64,000 nucleotides of DNA from the NCBI RefSeq assembly GCF_003854935.1, contig NZ_CP033970.1, positions 1,798,001 to 1,862,000 of the forward strand, read 5' to 3'. Made by a program: the position numbers and the translations under genes. The notes under the pieces are model-generated. The model worked only from the letters and a program-made list of their open reading frames with translations. It did no database searches and was not told the DNA's origin. Source of the stretch: Cupriavidus pauculus. GTDB taxonomy: Bacteria > Pseudomonadota > Gammaproteobacteria > Burkholderiales > Burkholderiaceae. The number at the start of each line of letters is the position of its first letter. Position 1 is the stretch's first letter. Positions 53,324 to 62,972 of the stretch are shown here, in pieces.

Positions 53324-54955
53324 ATGACTGTTGCCGCTGTTGCATGCATGACCCGGAAGTTCACGCCGGCCGCACTGCCCACGCCGGTCCGCCGGTCCCT
53401 CAATCAGGTGTTCGCCAGCGCCGGCACGGCATGGCTGCTCTGCAGCGCCACCGCCGCCCTGGCCCAGCCCCCGCAGGACCTGCTCTGGTTTGCCGAAGGC
53501 CGGCCCTCGCAGGCCGCGCAGGCCGCAATCAAGGCGCTGAACGATTCGCCGGCCGACGGCCTCGATCCGCGTGACTACGACGCCGAGGGCCTGCAACGCA
53601 CGCTTGGCGAGCTGGTCGGCGCCCCGGCCGCGTCACCCGAAGCCGCGCAGCGCTTCGACACCGCGCTGACCCGCGCGATGACGCGCTACCTGGCCGACCT
53701 CCATCGCGGCCGCGTGGATCCACGCAAGGTCCACGCGAATTTCTCGGCCAGCAACCTGCCACCGTTCGATCCCGAGGCCTACCTGCGCAACGCCATGACC
53801 GCCAACCGGCTGGCCGACGCGCTGCGCGAGGCCGCCCCGTCGTTCCCGCTCTACGGCACGCTGCGCACCGCGCTGGCCAGGTATCGCAAGCTGGCGGCCG
53901 AGCCGTACTGGAAGTCGCCACTGCCCGCACCCGCCGGCGGCAAGCTGACGCCGGGCCAGCCCTACGCCGCCCTGCCCCAGCTTGCGCAACGGCTGGAAGC
54001 GCTGGGCGATCTGGCGCCCGGCACCGCCGTGCCGCAGCGCTACGAAGGCGCGCTCGTCGATGGCGTCAAGGCGTTCCAGAAGCGCCATGCGCTGGATACC
54101 GACGGCGTGATCGGCGCCGGCACGCTGGCGCAGCTCAATGTGTCGCCAGCCGCCCGCGTGGCGCAGATCGGCCTGACGATGGAGCGCCTGCGCTGGACGC
54201 CGCTGGCCGAGGGCCCGCGCATGATCGTGGTCAACGTGCCCGAATTCGTGCTGCGCGCCTACGACTATTCCGAAGGCAAGCTAGACATCAAGCTGGAGAT
54301 GAAGGTCATCGTCGGCAAGGCGCTGGACACCCGCACGCCGCTGTTCAAGGAGGACATGCGCTACATCGAGTTCAGTCCGTACTGGAACGTGCCGTCGTCG
54401 ATCGCGCGCAAGGAGGTCATTCCGAAGGCGCAGCGCGACCCCGGCTATTTCTCGCGGCAGGGCTTCGAGTTCGTCTACGGCACGCAGGCCAACGCCACGC
54501 TGAGCCAGGCGAACATCGACGCGGTGCTGAACGGGCAGGCGCGCATCCGCCAGCGCCCCGGCCCGCTGAACGCGCTGGGCGACATCAAGTTCATCTTCCC
54601 GAACAACCAGGCCATCTACCTGCACCACACGCCCACGCCGCAGTTGTTCAAGCGCGAGCGGCGCGACTTCAGCCACGGCTGCATCCGCGTGGAGGCGCCG
54701 GTGGCGCTGGCCCAGTTCGCGCTTCAGGGGATGCCCGAATGGACCGAGTCGCGCATCCGTGAGGCAATGACGGCTGGCAAATCGAAGACCGTCGCGCTAC
54801 AGCAGCCCGTGCCCGTGGTGCTGGCGTATGGCACCGCCGTCGCGCGCGCCGATGGGCGGGTATACTTCGTGCCTGACATTTACGGACAGGACAAGTTGCT
54901 GGACCAGGCGCTGCGGCAGCGCGCGGGCGCCAGGCCTGCCGTACGGCCCTCCTGA
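53324..54955 (+). CDS. Murein L,D-transpeptidase (YcbB/LdtD-like)
   Basis: A 543-residue periplasmic peptidoglycan cross-linking enzyme that makes 3-3 bonds. The N-terminus is basic and hydrophobic with a likely signal ending AALAQ. It has a scaffold domain, a peptidoglycan-binding module (VDGVKAFQKRHALDTDGVIG) and the YkuD catalytic domain with active-site SHGCIRVE (Cys453). Length and order match YcbB (LdtD) proteins. The start may be 53324 or the in-frame ATG 53348. The next gene encodes a DUF882 protein, the same pairing as ycbB-ycbK in enterobacteria. Confidence 0.88.
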   Translation: MTVAAVACMTRKFTPAALPTPVRRSLNQVFASAGTAWLLCSATAALAQPPQDLLWFAEGRPSQAAQAAIKALNDSPADGLDPRDYDAEGLQRTLGELVGAPAASPEAAQRFDTALTRAMTRYLADLHRGRVDPRKVHANFSASNLPPFDPEAYLRNAMTANRLADALREAAPSFPLYGTLRTALARYRKLAAEPYWKSPLPAPAGGKLTPGQPYAALPQLAQRLEALGDLAPGTAVPQRYEGALVDGVKAFQKRHALDTDGVIGAGTLAQLNVSPAARVAQIGLTMERLRWTPLAEGPRMIVVNVPEFVLRAYDYSEGKLDIKLEMKVIVGKALDTRTPLFKEDMRYIEFSPYWNVPSSIARKEVIPKAQRDPGYFSRQGFEFVYGTQANATLSQANIDAVLNGQARIRQRPGPLNALGDIKFIFPNNQAIYLHHTPTPQLFKRERRDFSHGCIRVEAPVALAQFALQGMPEWTESRIREAMTAGKSKTVALQQPVPVVLAYGTAVARADGRVYFVPDIYGQDKLLDQALRQRAGARPAVRPS

Positions 54956-54980
54956 ACGCCGCACCGTTGTAAAAGTTTCC

Positions 54981-55547
54981 ATGTCCGATTCCAGCACCTC
55001 CCAGCGTCGCCGTTTCTTTCACCGTGCCGGCGCCATCGCGCTAGGCGCGGGCCTGTCGACGCTGGCACCGCGTGCCGCGCTGGCAGCGCTGGGCCCCGAT
55101 GCCCGCTCGCTTTCCTTCGAACACACCCACACCGGCGAGCACCTGTCGCTGGTCTACGCGATGGGCGACCAGGTGCTGCCGCAGGCGCAGACGTCGCTCA
55201 ATCACTTCCTGCGCGACCACTATTCGGGCACGGTCGGCGAGATCGATCCGAAGCTGTTCGCCCTGCTGTTCAGCCTGCGCCGCGAGGTGGGCAGCAACGC
55301 GCCATTCCAGGTGATCTCCGGCTACCGCTGCCCGCTGACCAACGACCGCCTGCGCAAGACGCGCGGCGGCGGCGTGGCCCGGCGCAGCCTGCACATGGAC
55401 GGCATGGCCATCGACATCCGGCTGCCCGGCGTGCCGCTGGCAGACCTGCGCGACGCCGCGCAGTCGCTGCAGGTGGGCGGCGTGGGCTTCTACCAGTCCG
55501 ACAACTTCCTCCACGTCGACACCGGCCGCGTACGCCGCTGGGGCTAA
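54981..55547 (+). CDS. DUF882/YcbK-like peptidase M15-fold protein, Tat-exported
   Basis: A 188-residue protein with a twin-arginine signal (QRRRFFHRAGAIALGAG) and a cleavage region near ALAAL. The body is the YcbK/DUF882 fold related to M15 peptidases: FQVISGYRCPLTNDRLRK, RRSLHMDGMAIDIRLPG with the zinc-site His/Asp pair, and NFLHVDTGRVRRW with the last His. It probably trims peptidoglycan in the periplasm next to the L,D-transpeptidase. Its stop overlaps the convergent MocR stop by four bases. Confidence 0.85.
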   Translation: MSDSSTSQRRRFFHRAGAIALGAGLSTLAPRAALAALGPDARSLSFEHTHTGEHLSLVYAMGDQVLPQAQTSLNHFLRDHYSGTVGEIDPKLFALLFSLRREVGSNAPFQVISGYRCPLTNDRLRKTRGGGVARRSLHMDGMAIDIRLPGVPLADLRDAAQSLQVGGVGFYQSDNFLHVDTGRVRRWG

Positions 55548-56935
55548 CGCCGCTCCAGCACCTTGAGCAGGGCCGCCTCGAAGCGCGGGTCCTGCAGCGC
55601 GCCGACGTTGTAGCGCGACCACGGCTGCGGCGAGTCCGCATCCACGCGGAACACGCGGCCGGGCGCGATCATCACCTTCTCCTGCAGCAGTTGCTCGGCC
55701 AGCGCCAGCGTGTCCGGCACGCCCGGTAGCGCGGCCCAGATGTACAGCGACTGCTCGGGCCGCACCAGCACCTCGGCGCCCAGCCGGTCGAACAGCGCCA
55801 GCGCACGGCTCGTGGCCTCGGCCAGCCGCGCGCGCAGCCGCGTGATGTAGCGCTGGTAGTGGCCCTCGCTCAGGATCACGTCGACGGTCCGCTCGCAATA
55901 TTCCGAACTGCTCACGTGGATCAGCGCCTTCAGGTCGGCCAGATCGCTGGCCAGGTCTGCCCCGCAGGCGATAAAGCCGACCCGCAGCGCCGCCGAGCAT
56001 GACTTCGAAAAACTGCCGATATAGAGCGTCCGGTCGAGCTGGTCCAGCGCGGACAGCCGCGGCAGCGTGGCCGGCTTGAAATCGGCCAGCGGGTCGTTTT
56101 CCACCACCTGGATGTTGTATTTCTGGGCCAGTTGCAGCACCCGGAATGCCTTGGCCGCCGACAGGTCCGAGCCCGTCGGGTTGTGACCCACCGACTGCGT
56201 GAAGAACAGCCGCGGCCGTTCGCGGATCAGGATCTGCTCGAATGCCTCCAGGTCCGGCCCATCGGCCAGCCGCGGCACACCGACGATTCGCACGCCCGCC
56301 AGCTTGAGCTTGCCGAACAGCGGGTAGTAGCCCGGATCATCCACCAGCGCGGTCTCGCCCGGCTGCAGGAAGTAGCGGATGACCAGGTCCAGCGCGTCGT
56401 TGGCGCCGTGCGTCAGCACGATCTGCCGGGCTTCGGCGCCGATGCCCAGGTCGCCCAGCTTGCGCACCAGATGGTCGCGCAGCGGCGCGTAGCCGAACCG
56501 GTTGCCATAGCGGAACAGCGCCCCCAGCCCGGTGCGCACGACCTTGTGGTGGTACTTGTCCAGCCGCGCCTCGGACAGCCATTCGACGGGCGGAAAGCCG
56601 TCGCCCACCGCCAGCACGTCGGGCCGGCTCTTGAGCTGCTCGCGCATCAGCCAGACGATGTCCATCGCCCGGTTCAGCGAGCCGGCATCCTCGTCCGGCT
56701 TCGGCCGGGCCGGCTGGGACGTCACGAAGTAGCCCGCGCCGCGCCGGGGCTCCACCAGCCCCCGCCCCACCAGGATTTCGAACGCGGCGACGATCGTGTT
56801 TTTGCTATGGCCCTGCAACTGGGCCAGCTCGCGCAGGGACGGCAGTTTCTCGCCGCTGCGGTAGGCACCGTCCAGGATCTGGCGCTCCAGCATATCGGCC
56901 AGCGAGACGGAAATCGGCGTGGATTTTGGGCTCAT
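55544..56935 (-). CDS. MocR-type regulator: GntR HTH fused to PLP aminotransferase fold
   Basis: A 463-residue regulator. N-terminal GntR winged HTH (SLADMLERQILDGAYRSGEK, LQGHSKNTIVAAFEILVGRG), a linker, then a fold type I aminotransferase domain with the PLP lysine in IGSFSKSCSAALRVG (Lys311) and the AspTyr region LVDDPGYYPLFGKL. Start 56935 is preferred to 56989. It is divergent from the HMG-CoA reductase gene; GGTACAG/CTGTACC heptamers occur three times between them, as typical for MocR repeat operators. It probably activates the mevalonate-type operon. Confidence 0.87.
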   Translation of the reverse strand: MSPKSTPISVSLADMLERQILDGAYRSGEKLPSLRELAQLQGHSKNTIVAAFEILVGRGLVEPRRGAGYFVTSQPARPKPDEDAGSLNRAMDIVWLMREQLKSRPDVLAVGDGFPPVEWLSEARLDKYHHKVVRTGLGALFRYGNRFGYAPLRDHLVRKLGDLGIGAEARQIVLTHGANDALDLVIRYFLQPGETALVDDPGYYPLFGKLKLAGVRIVGVPRLADGPDLEAFEQILIRERPRLFFTQSVGHNPTGSDLSAAKAFRVLQLAQKYNIQVVENDPLADFKPATLPRLSALDQLDRTLYIGSFSKSCSAALRVGFIACGADLASDLADLKALIHVSSSEYCERTVDVILSEGHYQRYITRLRARLAEATSRALALFDRLGAEVLVRPEQSLYIWAALPGVPDTLALAEQLLQEKVMIAPGRVFRVDADSPQPWSRYNVGALQDPRFEAALLKVLERR

Positions 56936-56938
56936 AGG

Positions 56939-57014
56939 GGTACAGACCATCACAAAGGGAGGACGAGGTGGGCGCGACTGTCCCGCCAAACTGTACCTTT
57001 CGATACTGGTACAG
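56939..57014. promoter_or_regulatory. Three GGTACAG heptamers, probable MocR operator
   Basis: GGTACAG occurs at 56939-56945 and 57008-57014, and its complement CTGTACC at 56991-56997. The latter two form an inverted repeat with a ten-base spacer, and the pair at 56939 and 57008 forms a direct repeat. They lie in the 122-base gap between the MocR and HMG-CoA reductase genes. Confidence 0.6.
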
Positions 57015-57057
57015 CGTCCCTAAACTGTCTCCATCTTATACACATATGGAGACCTCG

Positions 57058-58344
<1,287 letters not shown>

Positions 58345-58422
58345 TCAGCAGTTCATCCTTGAAGAAAGAGCTGGCCAGGCGTGCAAGGGCATGCCCAGGC
58401 CAGCCGATATCGGAGACAAATC

Positions 58423-58902
58423 ATGCATCCACACGAGAATGCATCGGAACGCCGCCTGGTGGAGGTCTGGGGCGACACGGCCGATACGACGCACCTGGCG
58501 TGGTCCATCGCCATCGGCGCCGCGGTCAGCCTGACCTGCTACTGGGCCGCGAGCCGGCTGCTGGCCGCCGTGGTGGATTCGCCCGAGCTGGCGCGCGCCT
58601 ACGCCATGCTGGCCGGCCTGTTCGGCTGCCTGGTAGCCGGCCTGATCTGCGCCATGCTGTTCAAGCCCAAACGCATCGTCGTGGAAAACGAGACCGGCCA
58701 GACTGCGGCCCGCCTGGACGCGCTGCGCAAGCTGGCCGAAGACGCCGGCGGCATCGGCCCGATCCACGCGCTGCCGCCCGTGGTAGTGGCCGAACTGCGC
58801 GAGCTGCAACTGCTGGAACTGTTTCATTCGCCAGAACATCCCGGTGCCGCACCGGCCAGCGCCCCCGTGGCGCAGGCACTGGCGCAGCGGCAAGCGGTTT
58901 GA
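58423..58902 (+). CDS. Small two-span membrane protein of the HMG-CoA reductase operon
   Basis: A 159-residue protein with two hydrophobic segments (about residues 27-50 and 59-80) and a soluble C-terminal tail containing a helix-rich VVVAELRELQLLELF. I do not recognise the family. It lies between the HMG-CoA reductase and the TctA-family permease, with CGGAGACAAATC before the ATG and 19 bases to the next start, so it may be a small permease partner taking the place of TctB, which has more spans. Function inferred from position only. Confidence 0.65.
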   Translation: MHPHENASERRLVEVWGDTADTTHLAWSIAIGAAVSLTCYWAASRLLAAVVDSPELARAYAMLAGLFGCLVAGLICAMLFKPKRIVVENETGQTAARLDALRKLAEDAGGIGPIHALPPVVVAELRELQLLELFHSPEHPGAAPASAPVAQALAQRQAV

Positions 58903-58921
58903 AGTCCCGGGGAGACCATTC

Positions 58922-60310
58922 ATGATCGAATCCACACTGTTCTCGCATATTCTCGTCGCCGCCGGCATGGGGCTGGCCGGCGCCATCGTCTTTGCCGCCA
59001 TCGGACTGATTTCCGGCACCGATGAAACCACCACGCTGGCGCCGCTGACGCTGCTGGTGGTACTGCTGGGCGTGCCGCCCGAGGGCGTGTTCACGTTCTT
59101 CCTGGCCGGCGCCGTGGCCAAGCACATGACCCACGCCATTCCCACCGCGCTGCTGGGCATTCCCGGCGACACCATGGCCACGCCGTTGCTGCAGGACGCC
59201 AACCACCTGCGCAACCTGGGCGTGCCGCATATCGCGCTGCGCAAGATGATCTCGGGCGCCATCATCGCGGCCTTCGTGGCCGTGCCGCTGGCCGTGCTGT
59301 TCGCGGTGCTGCTGGCACCGTTCGGGCCGACCATCACCAAGGCGGCGCCGTGGATCTTCGTGGCGGCGGCCGTGATCATCGCCTACAGCTCGGCGGGCCG
59401 CTGGGCGTCGGTGGCCGCGCTGCTGCCGTTCGTGGTGGTGATCGTCGCGCTGCAGACGCTGACGGCCAAGTTCGGCGTCAAGCTCAGCATCAGCTACTTC
59501 CTGGGCATCGCCATCGGGCCGCTGATCGCAGACCTGTTCTCGTCGATCTCGCCCGTGGAACGCCCGCGCATGCGGCGCGACAAGGTGCGCACGTTCTCGC
59601 TGGCGCCCGACGTCAAGGGCTGGGCGGGCTATTTCCCGAACCCGCTGCGCGTGCTGGACCGCAGCCAGGTCAAGTGGACGCTCGGCACCGCCGTCATCTC
59701 CAGCGCCACGTTCGTGTTCAGCCCCGTGGCGATGACCGTGGTGCTGGGCGAACTGGTCGGCTCGCGCGTGCGCCACGCCTACCATCGGCTGACCACGGTG
59801 CTGAGCGCCCGCAACGGCGTGACCGAGGCCACCTACATCGCCGAGGCGCTGATCCCGCTGATCGCCTTCGGCCTGCCGCTGAGCCCGGTGGCCGCCGGCC
59901 CGGCCGCGCCGCTGTTCAACGCACCGCCGGTCTACACGGTCGACGCCGGCGGCGGCCAGACCCACAACCTCCACAACCTGCTGAACCACTGGGAGTTCCT
60001 GGGCTACGGCATGCTCGCCGTGGTGCTCGCGGCGCTGGTGTCCTACCCGTTCGCGATGAACCACGCGCGCCGCGCGGCCCTGTTCGTGGCCCGCAAGATC
60101 TCCCACGAGGCGATCATCGCCACGTTCGTCGGCCTGATCCTCGTGATCAGCGTCTGGGAAGGCAACTTCCTGGGCCTGCTGGTGATCCTGACAATGGGCC
60201 TGCTCGGCGGCCTGCTGTCGCGCACCATCGGCTTTAACACCGGCGTGCAGTTCATGGGCTACTACACGGCCGTGCTGACGGTGCCGGCGGTACTGAAGCT
60301 GGTGGGGTAA
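58922..60310 (+). CDS. TctA-family tripartite transporter permease subunit
   Basis: A 462-residue polytopic inner-membrane protein resembling the large subunit of the tripartite tricarboxylate transporter family: about 11-12 hydrophobic segments, the ALLGIPGDTMATPLL motif near residue 80 and GLPLSPVAAGPAAPLF in the second half as the repeated Gly/Pro motif. CCGGGGAGACCATTC leads the ATG. No TctC receptor is adjacent; the small membrane protein upstream may serve as partner. In this operon it would most simply import mevalonate or a related acid. Confidence 0.75.
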   Translation: MIESTLFSHILVAAGMGLAGAIVFAAIGLISGTDETTTLAPLTLLVVLLGVPPEGVFTFFLAGAVAKHMTHAIPTALLGIPGDTMATPLLQDANHLRNLGVPHIALRKMISGAIIAAFVAVPLAVLFAVLLAPFGPTITKAAPWIFVAAAVIIAYSSAGRWASVAALLPFVVVIVALQTLTAKFGVKLSISYFLGIAIGPLIADLFSSISPVERPRMRRDKVRTFSLAPDVKGWAGYFPNPLRVLDRSQVKWTLGTAVISSATFVFSPVAMTVVLGELVGSRVRHAYHRLTTVLSARNGVTEATYIAEALIPLIAFGLPLSPVAAGPAAPLFNAPPVYTVDAGGGQTHNLHNLLNHWEFLGYGMLAVVLAALVSYPFAMNHARRAALFVARKISHEAIIATFVGLILVISVWEGNFLGLLVILTMGLLGGLLSRTIGFNTGVQFMGYYTAVLTVPAVLKLVG

Positions 60311-60328
60311 GGCCGCGTTGCCCCGCGG

Positions 60329-60745
60329 CTAGTGTTCGCGCGGGGCGGGCTGGGTCCAGTCTTCGATCTGGATGCCCGGATACGACGCGAAATCGCTCAC
60401 ATTGTTGGTGACCACGACTGCGCCGACGGACCGGGCGTGCGCGGCAATCAGCTTGTCGAGCGCGTCGGACTTTCGATGGCGCGTGGCCTTGCGGATGGCG
60501 CCATAGGCATGGGCGGCGGCAGGCGTCAGCGGCAGCACCGGCACGCGTGCGACGAGCGCGTCCAGTGCGTGCCGGGCATGCTCGGGGGCGCTGGAAACCG
60601 ATACACCGTATTCGAGTTCCGCAAGCGTAATCACCGACAGCACGACCTCACCCTCAAAACATTCCGCCAGCCGCGCCGCAACCTGCGGCGGCTGCCGCTT
60701 CATCAGGTAGATGCAGATATTGGTATCCAGCATGTAGGTCGGCAT
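60329..60745 (-). CDS. vapC: VapC PIN-domain toxin ribonuclease
   Basis: A 138-residue PIN-domain RNase: Asp7 (YMLDTNICIYL), Glu43 (ITLAELEYGV), Asp97 (DALDKLIAAHA) and Asp118 (TNNVSDFASY) make the acidic metal site, all intact. Its start overlaps the VapB stop (TGATG), so the two are coupled. VapC of this type cuts initiator tRNA in several bacteria; the target here is unknown. Confidence 0.9.
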   Translation of the reverse strand: MPTYMLDTNICIYLMKRQPPQVAARLAECFEGEVVLSVITLAELEYGVSVSSAPEHARHALDALVARVPVLPLTPAAAHAYGAIRKATRHRKSDALDKLIAAHARSVGAVVVTNNVSDFASYPGIQIEDWTQPAPREH

Positions 60746-60981
60746 CAGAGCGCATCCCTTTCCGACTGGGACTGCTCCTCACGGCCCTCGGCCATGAAGT
60801 CGGCCGGAAAACTGGCGAAGACATCCAGCAGTCCGGTGAGACGCCTGCGGGCCGGGCGGATGCGCAATTCATCGCCCACCCGCTCGATCTCGAATGGAAT
60901 ATCGGTATCCGGATAGGCAAGATCGGCGGGAATCCGAATGGCCTGCGAATTGCCGTTTCGGAAGAGTTTCGTGCGGTGCAT
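60745..60981 (-). CDS. vapB: VapB antitoxin (AbrB/SpoVT swapped-hairpin DNA-binding type)
   Basis: A 78-residue antitoxin. MHRTKLFRNGNSQAIRIPAD is the classic AbrB-like start; the C-terminus (LTGLLDVFASFPADFMAEGR) should wrap and neutralise VapC. Start at 60981 has AGAGGCCGCC before it; a longer frame to 61077 would include the operator. With VapC it should repress its own promoter through the 12-bp inverted repeat at 61025-61055. Confidence 0.88.
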   Translation of the reverse strand: MHRTKLFRNGNSQAIRIPADLAYPDTDIPFEIERVGDELRIRPARRRLTGLLDVFASFPADFMAEGREEQSQSERDAL

Positions 60982-61024
60982 GGCGGCCTCTGAACAGATA
61001 ACGAAACCAGTATACGCCGCCGAC

Positions 61025-61055
61025 GCCAGATGTACATACCGTGTGTACATCTGGC
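61025..61055. promoter_or_regulatory. Perfect 12-bp inverted repeat, VapBC operator
   Basis: GCCAGATGTACA (61025-61036) and TGTACATCTGGC (61044-61055) are exact reverse complements around TACCGTG. It begins 44 bases upstream of vapB, where the VapBC promoter should be, so it is very probably the autoregulation site. Confidence 0.7.
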
Positions 61056-61103
61056 TCACATGCATTCTTGGCGTCACATTTCCGAACCATGCCTGGGAAT
61101 TCG

Positions 61104-62045
61104 TCAGCTTCTCGACTCCCGCCGCACCGCCTGCGGCGGCATGCCGAAGCCGCGCAGGAAGGCTTCGCGCATGTGGCGGCGGTCGCGGAAGCCGGTTTCG
61201 CGGGCCACTACGTCCAGCGGGTGGCGGCTTTGTTCGATCATCAGGCGGGCGGCTTCCAGGCGCAGGCTTTCGATGGCCTTGGCTGGTGACTGGCCGGTCT
61301 CGGCCGTGAATACGCGGCTGAACTGGCGGGGGCTCAGGTGGACGGCGGTGGCCAGGTCTTCTACGGTCAGCGCGCGGTGCAGGTTCTTGCGCGCGTAGTC
61401 GAGCGCGCTCTGGATGCGGTCGGACTTCGGCGCCAGGTCCAGCAGTTCGGAATGCTGCGACTGCCCGCCCGCGCGGCGCTGGTACATCACCAACTTGTGG
61501 GCCACGGACCGCGCGGCGTCAGCGCCGAGGTCCTTTTCCACCATCGCCAGCGCCAGGTCAAAGCCGGCCGTCATGCCCGCCGACGTCCAGATCGGTCCGT
61601 CGACGATATGGATGCGGTCGTCCTCCACGCGGATCTCCGGATGGGCGCGCTGCATCTCGCGCGAGAAGAACCAGTGGGTGGTGGCGCGGCGGCCGTCGAG
61701 CAGCCCGGCTTCCGCCAGCACGAACGCGCCCGTGCAGATCGACGCCACGCGCCGCGCCCGGGGCGCCGCCTTGCGCATGAAATCGAGTACCGGGGCCGGC
61801 GCGGGGGCGGCAATCGGATCACCCACGCCCGCGACGATCCAGGTGTCCACGGTCACGCGCGCCGTTGCCGGCCGCGCCTCGACCATCACACCGAGCGACG
61901 ACCGCACCGGGCCGCCCGGCACCGCGTAGACGTCGATCCGGTAGAACGGCTCGCCCGCCACGAGGTTCGCGTACTCGAAAACCGCCTGGGCGCCCAGCGT
62001 CATCATCTGGAAGCCGTCCGTCAACAAAAACCCCACCCGGTGCAT
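61104..62045 (-). CDS. GlxA-like AraC regulator with DJ-1/PfpI domain
   Basis: A 313-residue regulator. The N-terminal DJ-1/PfpI-like (GATase-1) domain begins MHRVGFLLTDGFQMMTLGA and contains VASICTGAFVLAEAGLLDGR with the conserved Cys region and RATTHWFF; the C-terminal AraC domain has two HTHs (TVEDLATAVHLSPRQFSRVF and LDVVARETGFRDRRHMREAF). Start at 62045; the open frame beyond it is antisense to the SDR gene. Divergent from the SDR, 126 bases apart, so it probably regulates it. Confidence 0.87.
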   Translation of the reverse strand: MHRVGFLLTDGFQMMTLGAQAVFEYANLVAGEPFYRIDVYAVPGGPVRSSLGVMVEARPATARVTVDTWIVAGVGDPIAAPAPAPVLDFMRKAAPRARRVASICTGAFVLAEAGLLDGRRATTHWFFSREMQRAHPEIRVEDDRIHIVDGPIWTSAGMTAGFDLALAMVEKDLGADAARSVAHKLVMYQRRAGGQSQHSELLDLAPKSDRIQSALDYARKNLHRALTVEDLATAVHLSPRQFSRVFTAETGQSPAKAIESLRLEAARLMIEQSRHPLDVVARETGFRDRRHMREAFLRGFGMPPQAVRRESRS

Positions 62046-62171
62046 TCCCGCCCCTCGCCATGTCCGATGTCCTGAAAACGGACTATATACGTCATTTCGG
62101 CCAGGGCCAACCTTCCCTACCATGCTTCCCATGGATGCCGCGCATCCCCTACCACCCGAATGGAGAAGCTC

Positions 62172-62972
62172 ATGTCCCCGCACCCCTACCTTGGCACCGC
62201 CCTCGTCACCGGCGCATCGTCCGGCATCGGCGCGATCTACGCAGACCGGCTGGCCCGGCGCGGCCACGACCTCGTGCTGGTCGCCCGCAGCCGCGACAAG
62301 CTCGACGCGCTGGCGCGGCGCATCACCGACGAAACCGGCCGCGCGGTCGAGGTGTTTCCGGCCGACCTGGGCGACCGCGCGTCGCTGGCCACCGTCGAAG
62401 ACAAGCTGCGCACCGATGCCAGCATCACGCTGCTGGTCAACAACGCCGGCATCGGCACCCATACGCCGCTGCTGGACAGCGACGTCGACCAGATGACCAG
62501 GATGATCGAGCTGAACGTGACCGCGCTGACGCGGCTCAGCTACGCCGCAGTGCCCGGCTTCGTGGCGCGCGGCCAGGGCACCATCGTCAACATCTCGTCG
62601 ATCGTGTCCATCGCGCCGGAGATCCTGAACGGCGTCTACGGCGGCAGCAAGGCGTTCGTTACCGCGTTCAGCCAGTCGCTGCACCACGAGCTGGCGGCCA
62701 AGGGCGTGCGCGTGCAGGCCGTGCTGCCCGGCGCCACGGCCACCGATTTCTGGGAAACGGGCGGCCTGCCGGTCGAGCACCTGGACCAGGCCATCGTCAT
62801 GCCGGCGGCGGACCTTGTCGACGCCGCGCTGGTCGGCCTGGACCGCGGCGAGCTGATCACGATCCCGTCGCTCCACGCGGTGGAGCACTGGCAAGCCTAC
62901 GAAGCCGCGCGCGGGGCGATGGCCGCGGTGCTGTCGCAGAACACGCCAGCGGCGCGCTACGCCAGGGACTGA
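62172..62972 (+). CDS. SDR-family oxidoreductase
   Basis: A 266-residue SDR: ALVTGASSGIGAIYADRL, VLVARSRDKLD (NADP-type Arg), NNAGIGTHTPLL, Ser in ISSIVSIAPE, YGGSKAF (Tyr/Lys) and LPGATATDFWETGG. ATG 62172 is chosen because GGAGAAGCTC lies directly before it, rather than the ATG at 62160. It ends 16 bases inside the 3' end of the convergent argininosuccinate-lyase-like gene. Substrate unknown; the divergent GlxA-like regulator is its likely controller. Confidence 0.86.
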   Translation: MSPHPYLGTALVTGASSGIGAIYADRLARRGHDLVLVARSRDKLDALARRITDETGRAVEVFPADLGDRASLATVEDKLRTDASITLLVNNAGIGTHTPLLDSDVDQMTRMIELNVTALTRLSYAAVPGFVARGQGTIVNISSIVSIAPEILNGVYGGSKAFVTAFSQSLHHELAAKGVRVQAVLPGATATDFWETGGLPVEHLDQAIVMPAADLVDAALVGLDRGELITIPSLHAVEHWQAYEAARGAMAAVLSQNTPAARYARD

